Assembly: GCA_024742995.1 (NCBI GenBank)
Contig: JANSXK010000011.1
Span: forward strand, 1-59,172
DNA: 59,172 nucleotides
Direction of reading: 5' to 3'
Origin: Gammaproteobacteria bacterium
GTDB lineage: Bacteria > Pseudomonadota > Gammaproteobacteria > Legionellales > Legionellaceae
Under the pieces are notes generated by a model, which saw only the letters and a list, made by a program, of their open reading frames with translations, searched no databases and was not told the origin of the DNA. A program made the translations under genes and the position numbers. How positions within the stretch are numbered: position 1 is the stretch's first letter; each line of letters starts with the position of its first letter. Below, in pieces: positions 49,061-56,236 of this stretch.

Positions 49061-50226
49061 CGTTCAAACCCATGCATGACGTGATTATCCTGGGGATGAT
49101 GGTGTTGAGTCTTGTGTTTTCTGTGGCGCGCGCAGACGATGCGCCTTCCTCGACACAAGCCTTGGATCAATTGCGTATTTTACAAAAAAAATTAGCCAAA
49201 GATTCTCCCAATATGGCGCAACAGGGTCAGGGTGCTAAACAAGATGCGCCATCCGATGCTGCATCTACAGATGCGGCCTCTAATACCAATGCTTCTGCTG
49301 CGACTGCACCGTCCAAAACAGCGTCCAGCTCTGCAAGCCTGGCAGCAAAAAAAATCAGAGCAGTACGACAAAAACAGGCTAAGAAGAAAGCTCCTGCTGC
49401 TTCAGCAGCGCCGGCCGAACCCGCGTTAGTGATGAGTTCTGAAGACGAAGCTGAAGGGGTTGATGAATTGGCATTTGGTGGCGTGGAAGCTCAATTATTC
49501 CCTTTGAATTCTGATAGGATTCATAAACTTAGGAAGAAATATACTCAAACAGAATTTGCTAAATCTGAACCGGTAGATACGCCGCCAAAGCCTACAGCCA
49601 CATCCCAGTTTGTTAATTTATCTCCTGGATCAACACCACCTGTGATTCGTTTGTCTCAAGGGTTTGTTTCTTCTTTGGTATTTTTAGATTCGACTGGCGC
49701 TCCTTGGCCTATTTCAGCGTTCGATTTGGGTGATCCTAGTTCTTTTAATATTCAATGGGATAAAACCAGTAATACTTTAATGATTCAGTCTATGAAATTG
49801 TACACCTATGGTAATTTGGCTGTTCGATTGAGTGGTTTGAATACACCAGTGATGTTGACGTTGATTCCTGGGCAAAAAGCAGTGGATTATCGCGTTGATT
49901 TGCGGGTGCAAGGGTATGGACCGAATGCAAAAAACATGCCGATGGAGGAGGGATTACCGCCTTCGGCAAGTGATGCATTATTACATGTATTGGATGGTGT
50001 TCCTCCGGTTGGCAGCACTCGTTTGGTAGTGAGTGGTGGTGATGCACGTGCTTGGTTATTAGCCAATAAAATGTATATCCGTACTAATTTAACTATTTTA
50101 TCACCGGGCTGGATTGGTAGTATGACAAGCGCGGATGGTACGCATGCGTATGAAATGCAAAAATCGCCCGTATTATTGGTGTCGTGGCATGGAAAGGTTA
50201 TGCAACTTAAGATAGAAGGGTTATAA
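49057..50226 (+). CDS. dotH: Dot/Icm outer-membrane core protein DotH (IcmK)
   Basis: 389 residues; core ring component together with DotC, DotD, DotG and DotK. Signal peptide VIILGMMVLSLVFSVARA (cleavage ARA-D), a long Ala/Lys-rich linker (about 40-125), and the IcmK domain with VIRLSQGFVSSLVFLDSTGA, PWPISAFDLGDP, and a C-terminal SASDALLHVLDGVPP...LLVSWHGKVMQL. The Ala-rich linker is long. ATGA overlap with dotI; dotG starts 1 base later. Confidence 0.96.
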   Translation: MTFKPMHDVIILGMMVLSLVFSVARADDAPSSTQALDQLRILQKKLAKDSPNMAQQGQGAKQDAPSDAASTDAASNTNASAATAPSKTASSSASLAAKKIRAVRQKQAKKKAPAASAAPAEPALVMSSEDEAEGVDELAFGGVEAQLFPLNSDRIHKLRKKYTQTEFAKSEPVDTPPKPTATSQFVNLSPGSTPPVIRLSQGFVSSLVFLDSTGAPWPISAFDLGDPSSFNIQWDKTSNTLMIQSMKLYTYGNLAVRLSGLNTPVMLTLIPGQKAVDYRVDLRVQGYGPNAKNMPMEEGLPPSASDALLHVLDGVPPVGSTRLVVSGGDARAWLLANKMYIRTNLTILSPGWIGSMTSADGTHAYEMQKSPVLLVSWHGKVMQLKIEGL

Positions 50227-50227
50227 A

Positions 50228-53200
50228 ATGGCCACACGAAAAGAGAATCTTAAAGCACTGTTTTCCAATTCACGAGCACGCATCATCATTGCGTTCACTT
50301 TGGTTTTGGTCGTGACCATGATTGTCGTTGGGTTTTCTAAATTATATTATTCTTCTCGTCCTGTAAATGCGTCGTCAGATGTGGTGCGTAATCCTTCAGG
50401 AATTAAGTCGATTCCTGGTGCATTAAATCAAACCGCACAGTATGCAGCGTTACAACAGTCGCAAAATATACAACAAGCCAAGGCAGCTACGGCCAAAGGG
50501 ACAAGTGCGATTCCTACGATTATTCGTAGTCAGGCGTTTGGTGAAGGTGTGGAGTCTGTAGGTGCGAAAGGTGGCGAAGGGAGTGTTGGTTTTGGCACAT
50601 TGGCACGTCAAAATATCGAAGGGCCTCAATCTAGTGTGTGGTTTCAAAATTTAAAAGACCAACACTGTGATCAGGAAAGCTTAACAAAAGCCATGGATGC
50701 TGGGGCGACGATAAAAGATTTAAAACAAGCATGCACTTGTCAGCAATTAAAACGTAAAGGCTTTAATTTGTCTGAGCTCAAACAAGTCTGCTCTTGTCCG
50801 GATCTTCGCTCATTAGGGTTTAGTGCGAAACAGTTTAAAGAAGCTGGGTTTTGTGCTGCCGATTTGAAAGTGTGTGGTTTTACGGCATGTGAGGAACGCG
50901 GAGCAGGATTTACTGCTGATGAAATGAAAAACGCCGGGTATTCTGATGGTCAATTATCGGGTGCTGGTTTTTCACCTCGTGATATAGCTAAAGCGGGTGG
51001 TTTACCAGCAGGTGTGACTTTGGCTGATGTGCGTAAAGCAGGTTGTTCGGCAGAAAATTTACGCAGACTGCGATCGGCGGGTGTATCAGCTGCTGCGATC
51101 AAGCGCACCAGCGGATGTAGTGCTGCGGCTTTAAAAGCGGCTGGATATAGCGCACTGGATCTGAAAAATGCAGGATTCTCTGCAGGAGAATTAAAGGCCG
51201 CTGGGTTCTCGCCAGAGCAGTTGAAGCAGGCGGGCTATAATCCTCGGGAATTGATGGATGCAGGATTTTCTGCAGAAGATTTGGCCGCGGGTGGTTTTGC
51301 ACCATCAGATATTGCTGCAGCCGAAGCAGTGTTACCGTTAGGTATGACGAAAGAGGATATCCGCAAAGCAGGTTGTAGTGCAGAGGCACTAAAACGTGAG
51401 CGTATGGCTGGCGTAAGTGCTTATGCGATTAAAAAACTTTCTGGTTGCAGTGCCAGCGCATTAAAAGCAGCTGGGTTTTCCGCAAAAGATTTGGCGAGGG
51501 CTGGATTTACGCCTGCAGAAATAAACGCTGCTGGCGCGGTTGGTCCTGGTGGGATAGTTGATAAAAGTGGTGTGCCTGATGATGCGGTACGAAAAGCGGG
51601 TTGTGATCCAGCACAATTAAAAATGCTACATGACAAAGGTGTGACGGCAAGACGTATCCATGAAATCAGCGGCTGTTCTGCAGAGGCATTGAAAGCAGCG
51701 GGTTACGGTGCGGCTGATCTTATTGACGCAGGTTTTACACCGGGAGAATTGTCGGCAGCAGGATTCACACCCGAAGAGATTAAAAAAGGCGCTCTTCTTG
51801 CTAGAGGTGCATTGGATAATAGCGGCGTGTCTGACGATGAATTGCGCAAAGCAGGTTGCGAGCCGACACAATTAAAGGCACTGCATGATAAAGGCGTATC
51901 AGCAAAACGTATCCATGAAATCAGTGGTTGTTCTGCAGAGGCATTGAAAGCAGCGGGCTACGGCTTGGCAGATCTTGCTGGCGCAGGGTTTACACCTGCA
52001 GAATTACTGGCGGCAGGATTTACGCCTGAAGCGCTTAAAAAAGCTGGTTTAGCTATTTCTCCTGCAGGTCTCATTGCTGCAGGTCGGGTTGCAGATTGTA
52101 GTGCTGCATCTTTGAAAGCGGCACACGAAATGGGTATGTCTGCGGCCGTGATCAAGCGTAATTTGGGATGTAGTGCAGCGGCGATGAAAGCAGCAGGATA
52201 TTCGGCGGCAGAATTAAAAGATGCTGGATTTTCTGCCGCAGATTTGAAAGCGGCTGGGTTTTCGGCTGCAGATCTAAAAGATGCTGGATTTTCGGCAAAA
52301 GATTTACACGCAGCAGGATTTTCTGCAGCAGATTTGAAAGCAGCTGGTTATGATGCTGCAGCTTTGAAAGATGCAGGTTTCTCTGCTGAAGAACTAAAAG
52401 ACGCTGGGTTTACTGCGGCTGATTTGAAAAAAGCAGGCTTTACTGCGGCGGCACTCAAGGATGCGGGTTTTTCTCCGGCTGAATTGAAAAAAGCTGGTTT
52501 TTCAGCGGATGATTTGAAGAAGGCAGGTGTTACTGCTGCAGCATTAAAAGCAGCTGGGTTTTCTGGTAAAGAAATACAAGGCGCTGGGTTCTCGTCGCGT
52601 GATTCTGCTTTGGCGGGATTAGATGATATTACCCCTGACAAGAAAGATGATGGAGGAATACCATCAATTCCAGGTGCTAAAAAGCAGGACAGCAAAAAAG
52701 AAAAATTGCAGGCGGCACATACTAAGAAACTGGAAAAGATTCTTGCACAACAAAAAACTCAAATGGCAGATCAAAAATACCAACAGAAAGTACAGCAACG
52801 CACTGCATTGATGCTCTCTGCTGCTAATCAAGCGTTACAAGGGTGGAAGTTAGCACCGCAACAAACGTACACTGCCAATACCAAAACGGAAGGCGGGGCT
52901 GCAGGCGGCGTCCCTGGTGCGCAGGTTGTACCAGGTAGTGGTCCAAGAACACCTCCTGGTGCCAACCCAGCCGATCAGGCGGGTGGTGAAATGATTAGGA
53001 TGGGTGATGTGATGTTTGCGGTCATCGATACATCCGTAAATACTGATGAACCCGGTCCAATCTTGGCCACGATAGTATCTGGAAAATTAAAAGGGTCAAA
53101 ATTGATTGGGACTTTCAATTTGCCTGCAAATGCTGAAAAAATGGTGGTTTCATTCAATTCACTTTCTATACCCGGTGCTGCTAAGACCATTACGATAGCA

Positions 53201-53557
53201 GCATTTGCCATTGATCCTAATACTGCGCGTACTGCTTTGTCGAGTGAAACTGATCATCATTATTTGAGTCGGTATGGTGCGTTATTTGCTTCGACCTTTT
53301 TAGAGGGCTTTGGTAATGCGTTCCAATCAGCCGATACAACCATTACGATTGGTGGTACTGGGGGCACGCAGGATACAACAGTGCAAAATGGTATTGGTCG
53401 TTCTGCTTTAGAAAATGCGGTGATCGGTTTGGCAACGGTCGGTAAAGCGTGGGGGCAGGTGGCGCAGCAGAATATGTCTCGACCCACCACGGTACAATTG
53501 TATTCGGGAACTGGGGTCGGAGTTTTATTTACCCAGGATGTTAAAATAACAACGTGA
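50228..53557 (+). CDS. dotG: Dot/Icm core scaffold DotG (IcmE) with extended repeat array
   Basis: VirB10-like channel protein spanning both membranes. 1109 residues: cytoplasmic start, one membrane helix (about 19-36), linker, a Cys/Ala-rich decapeptide repeat region (about 140-797), a charged Lys/Gln helix (about 815-860), and a C-terminal TrbI/VirB10 domain (about 915-1109, GEMIRMGDVMFAVIDTS, GSKLIGTFNLP). Repeats follow A-G-(F/Y)-S/T-x2-x-L-K-x, with 'GCS' spacer units. Similar arrays occur in Legionella DotG; this protein is slightly longer than the ~1050 residues usual there. A longer duplication of about 80 residues lies at roughly 450-615. Confidence 0.96.
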   Translation: MATRKENLKALFSNSRARIIIAFTLVLVVTMIVVGFSKLYYSSRPVNASSDVVRNPSGIKSIPGALNQTAQYAALQQSQNIQQAKAATAKGTSAIPTIIRSQAFGEGVESVGAKGGEGSVGFGTLARQNIEGPQSSVWFQNLKDQHCDQESLTKAMDAGATIKDLKQACTCQQLKRKGFNLSELKQVCSCPDLRSLGFSAKQFKEAGFCAADLKVCGFTACEERGAGFTADEMKNAGYSDGQLSGAGFSPRDIAKAGGLPAGVTLADVRKAGCSAENLRRLRSAGVSAAAIKRTSGCSAAALKAAGYSALDLKNAGFSAGELKAAGFSPEQLKQAGYNPRELMDAGFSAEDLAAGGFAPSDIAAAEAVLPLGMTKEDIRKAGCSAEALKRERMAGVSAYAIKKLSGCSASALKAAGFSAKDLARAGFTPAEINAAGAVGPGGIVDKSGVPDDAVRKAGCDPAQLKMLHDKGVTARRIHEISGCSAEALKAAGYGAADLIDAGFTPGELSAAGFTPEEIKKGALLARGALDNSGVSDDELRKAGCEPTQLKALHDKGVSAKRIHEISGCSAEALKAAGYGLADLAGAGFTPAELLAAGFTPEALKKAGLAISPAGLIAAGRVADCSAASLKAAHEMGMSAAVIKRNLGCSAAAMKAAGYSAAELKDAGFSAADLKAAGFSAADLKDAGFSAKDLHAAGFSAADLKAAGYDAAALKDAGFSAEELKDAGFTAADLKKAGFTAAALKDAGFSPAELKKAGFSADDLKKAGVTAAALKAAGFSGKEIQGAGFSSRDSALAGLDDITPDKKDDGGIPSIPGAKKQDSKKEKLQAAHTKKLEKILAQQKTQMADQKYQQKVQQRTALMLSAANQALQGWKLAPQQTYTANTKTEGGAAGGVPGAQVVPGSGPRTPPGANPADQAGGEMIRMGDVMFAVIDTSVNTDEPGPILATIVSGKLKGSKLIGTFNLPANAEKMVVSFNSLSIPGAAKTITIAAFAIDPNTARTALSSETDHHYLSRYGALFASTFLEGFGNAFQSADTTITIGGTGGTQDTTVQNGIGRSALENAVIGLATVGKAWGQVAQQNMSRPTTVQLYSGTGVGVLFTQDVKITT
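52169..52618 (+). repeat. uninterrupted decapeptide-encoding repeat array within dotG
   Basis: Fifteen consecutive 30-bp units, each encoding ten residues of the form (F/Y)-S-A-x-(D/E/A)-L-K-(A/D/K)-A-G. First unit CSAAAMKAAG, last FSSRDSALAG. Codons vary between units, so the DNA units are imperfect although the peptide pattern is regular. A second, higher-order duplication lies upstream at about 51590-52040. Confidence 0.9.
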
Positions 53558-53564
53558 GCTTATC

Positions 53565-54443
53565 ATGAGTGAAAAATTTGATGAAGAAGAGTATCATTTT
53601 GTAGATGATCCGGATATGAGTTCTTATGAAGAACCTGCGCCGGATACTGCTGGCGCTGAGTCTGCGGAACCGCAAGCGTCTGAGTCGGAGACCGAGACAC
53701 CCCTGTCTAAAATAGTGCAGTTTGTAAAACCTGCTTGGGATATGGTTCAGCAGAATTTTATATTGCGGACATCATTGCTGGTTGTAAGTGTCGTCGTGGT
53801 TGTTTCTGTCATTTATCGCTGTTCTTCCAATCCGTTGTCGGAAAAAATTAGCAAGAAGGCAAGTTCTGCTGCTAGCACGCAAGCCAAAATCACGCCTACG
53901 ATTAGCACACAACCCAAAGTGACTTCTGCTGCACCCGCGCTTGCAGTTTCTCAGCCGTCCATCAGGAGCAAAACGGTAGAGATGCAAAGTGCTGCACAAG
54001 AAAAAATAGCTGCCTTCGAAAAAACACAAGCTAATTTACAGTCACAGATAGGTGTGTTGTCCAACCAATTGGCAGGTATGAATACTAATTTTTCTACGAT
54101 GATGACCAATCTTAAACTCTTAAATGATCAAGTTACCCAGCTTGCGCAAACCGTTGAGGCCCAGTCTAAAATGACGACAGCGCTCAATGAAAAAATCAAA
54201 CAACGCGAAAGAAAAGTAGTAATGAACAAGCGGCCTTCTATGCCGACGCAGGTTGTACGATATGCACTACAAGCTGTGATTCCTGGTCGTGCGTGGCTTA
54301 TCAGTACAAGTGGCAGCACGTTGACAGTTCGAGAAGGTACGAAAATCGCGAATTATGGCGTGGTACGTTATATCGACGCAAAACGAGGGCGCGTGCTGAC
54401 GAGTTCAGGGCAAGTGATTCGCTTTGCACAGGATGATAGCTAA
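53565..54443 (+). CDS. dotF: Dot/Icm inner-membrane protein DotF (IcmG)
   Basis: 292 residues (Legionella 269). Acidic cytoplasmic N-terminus (EEEYHFVDDPDMSSYEEP), one membrane helix (about 66-84, FILRTSLLVVSVVVVVSVIY), a coiled coil (about 145-215) and a C-terminal beta-rich domain (VIPGRAWLISTSGSTLTVREG, IDAKRGRVLTSSG). Links the DotG core with inner-membrane parts. 7 bases after dotG. Confidence 0.92.
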   Translation: MSEKFDEEEYHFVDDPDMSSYEEPAPDTAGAESAEPQASESETETPLSKIVQFVKPAWDMVQQNFILRTSLLVVSVVVVVSVIYRCSSNPLSEKISKKASSAASTQAKITPTISTQPKVTSAAPALAVSQPSIRSKTVEMQSAAQEKIAAFEKTQANLQSQIGVLSNQLAGMNTNFSTMMTNLKLLNDQVTQLAQTVEAQSKMTTALNEKIKQRERKVVMNKRPSMPTQVVRYALQAVIPGRAWLISTSGSTLTVREGTKIANYGVVRYIDAKRGRVLTSSGQVIRFAQDDS

Positions 54444-54474
54444 AACTCCTTATAACTATTGATAGAGAAGAGAT

Positions 54475-55020
54475 ATGGCTGAAGAAACCTGGTACAGTGA
54501 CAGTGCGAATGTTCTTTCCAATTTAGCCGCTTCGTTAATCCCCGTCGAAAAAATGATCACGGGCGCAGCTTATTTGATGGGTCTTGCTTTCGCAATCAAA
54601 GCCGTGATGACTTTAAAAACCCATGGTGAACAACGCAGCAATATGTCAGGTACTGGCAATATGAAAGAAGCTGGGGTTTATATCGTGGTGGCAGGGATGC
54701 TGTTGTATTATCCAACAGCATTTGAAGTCATTATGAATTCAACCTTTGGTTATAGTGATGTTTTGGCTTATACCTCGACGCCTTTTATCACGGATATGTT
54801 TGGTTCTGATAGTACGGTTGGATCTTCACTGACTATTATCGTCCAAGTAGTTGGATTAATAGCGTTTATTCGTGGTTGGTTATTGATTGCACGGGGTTCA
54901 GCACAAGGGCAGGCAGGTGGTACACTTGGCAAAGGGTTAATGCACGTTTTTGGAGGTGTATTGGCCATGAATATCATTGGAACACTAGAGGTGTTCCAGA
55001 ATACGCTTTTTGGTACCTAG
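54475..55020 (+). CDS. dotE: Dot/Icm inner-membrane protein DotE (IcmC)
   Basis: 181 residues with about four membrane helices: ITGAAYLMGLAFAIKAVMTL, AGVYIVVAGMLLYYPTAF, LTIIVQVVGLIAFIRGWLLI and LMHVFGGVLAMNIIGTL. Matches the IcmC family, paralogous to DotP (IcmD). Exact role unknown. 31 bases after dotF. Confidence 0.92.
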   Translation: MAEETWYSDSANVLSNLAASLIPVEKMITGAAYLMGLAFAIKAVMTLKTHGEQRSNMSGTGNMKEAGVYIVVAGMLLYYPTAFEVIMNSTFGYSDVLAYTSTPFITDMFGSDSTVGSSLTIIVQVVGLIAFIRGWLLIARGSAQGQAGGTLGKGLMHVFGGVLAMNIIGTLEVFQNTLFGT

Positions 55021-55090
55021 TCATTGAAGCGCACGCCAAGCTATTGTACTATCTAATGTGAGTAGGAATTTATTACACTGGGGAGACATA

Positions 55091-55492
55091 ATGAAAAAAA
55101 CAAAGCGCTCTAAATTACTTTTAGCGATGACTGCAGTTAGTGGTGCAAGCCTTGCTTTGATAGTTAGTGGCGATGCGATGGCTGGAAGTGAAACTTTGGG
55201 CACTATGGCATCCACAATGACGGCTACCTTTGGTAGTGTTGGCAAATTAGTGACAGCTGCTTCTTATATTGGGGGATTGGTTTCCTCTATTGCGGCAATT
55301 TTGAAATTCAAACAACATAAAGACAATCCTCAACAAACACCGATTGGCCAGCCCATAGGATTGATTTTTATTGGCGCTGCTTTGTTGTTCCTCCCAACAG
55401 TATTTTCTGTTGTCGGTAATACCTTATTCAAAGCTGGTGGTACAACTGCTGGTGCTAGTGGTACAGAGATCACAAGCAGCACTGGAGGTTAG
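55091..55492 (+). CDS. dotP: Dot/Icm inner-membrane protein DotP (IcmD)
   Basis: 133 residues: signal sequence (MKKTKRSKLLLAMTAVSG..., likely cleavage AMA-G) and two membrane helices (TAASYIGGLVSSIAAILKF; IGLIFIGAALLFLPTVFSVV). Related to DotE. ATG 55091 has GGGGAGA upstream; an in-frame start at 55058 is unlikely. A weak promoter (TTGAAG-N17-TACTAT, 55024-55052) lies in the 70-base gap after dotE. Confidence 0.92.
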   Translation: MKKTKRSKLLLAMTAVSGASLALIVSGDAMAGSETLGTMASTMTATFGSVGKLVTAASYIGGLVSSIAAILKFKQHKDNPQQTPIGQPIGLIFIGAALLFLPTVFSVVGNTLFKAGGTTAGASGTEITSSTGG

Positions 55493-55499
55493 TGATTTT

Positions 55500-56135
55500 A
55501 TGAGCGACTCTCCCCAAGCATCAAAGCTTAGATTGATGGCTTCGCCTGGTGCTTGGCGGATGTATTCTGCTAGGAAGTCTGATCCTCGATTTCAATTGTA
55601 TGAAAAAAAGGTACTGCAAAGAGATCAATATACGTGTCAGTTTTGTGGGTTTCAGGCGGATGATTATCAGGATGTGGTTAATCTTGATGGCAACTATGGC
55701 AACAACAAATTAGGAAACTTGGTGACTGCGTGTTGTTTTTGCGCGCAGTGTTTTTTTCTTGAATCTGTTGGGGTCGGGGGATACGGTGGTGGTACATTAG
55801 TATTTATCCCTGAAATGACGCAATCAGAATTGAACGTTTTGTGTCATGTGTTGTTTTGTGCCATTACCAATGACACGGGGTATAAATCGAGTGCGCAAAC
55901 CATTTATTTGGGGTTTAAAGTGCGTTCACAGCAGGTTGAAGATAAATTTGGAGAGGGTACCAGTGATCCAGCCATTTTTGGACATTTGATGATTGACTCT
56001 GGACCCATTGATCCTGAGCAGATGACCAAAGCAATGACAGGGGTGCGGTTGTTGCCTTCACGCGCCAGGTTTAGAAAACAGATTGAATCTTGGGCAGCGA
56101 GTGCCTTGGAAGATATTTCGGAAAAAACGGATTAA
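55500..56135 (+). CDS. dotN: Dot/Icm cytoplasmic component DotN (IcmJ)
   Basis: 211 residues. Zinc-binding HNH-like fold with Cys46, Cys49 (TCQFCG) and the Cys78/79-Cys81-Cys84 cluster (ACCFCAQC). In Legionella DotN binds the C-terminal tail of DotL and is part of the coupling complex. The true start is ATG 55500, 7 bases after dotP; a longer open frame running back inside dotP is not coding. 101 bases precede dotO. Confidence 0.95.
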   Translation: MSDSPQASKLRLMASPGAWRMYSARKSDPRFQLYEKKVLQRDQYTCQFCGFQADDYQDVVNLDGNYGNNKLGNLVTACCFCAQCFFLESVGVGGYGGGTLVFIPEMTQSELNVLCHVLFCAITNDTGYKSSAQTIYLGFKVRSQQVEDKFGEGTSDPAIFGHLMIDSGPIDPEQMTKAMTGVRLLPSRARFRKQIESWAASALEDISEKTD

Positions 56136-56180
56136 CATCAGTGGTTTTAGGCTCGAGATGATTATATTCCTTAGCCTTAT

Positions 56181-56205
56181 TCGCTCTTATGTAGGTTCAG
56201 AGCGA
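56181..56205 (+). other. hairpin in the dotN-dotO gap
   Basis: Perfect 7-bp arms TCGCTCT (56181-56187) and AGAGCGA (56199-56205) with an 11-base loop, 31 bases before the dotO start. No T-run follows. It may tune dotO expression or mark an mRNA processing site. Confidence 0.4.
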
Positions 56206-56236
56206 TAAAAATGTGTTTTACAGGGAGAAAACGGAT

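Noticed and set aside
52169-52618. Regular 30-bp repeats as a CRISPR array
   Set aside because: They are continuous, in frame and encode a decapeptide repeat within dotG; there are no spacers.
55371-55499. N-terminal extension of dotN inside dotP
   Set aside because: The reading frame is open, but dotP is coding in another frame there and the IcmJ homology starts at ATG 55500.
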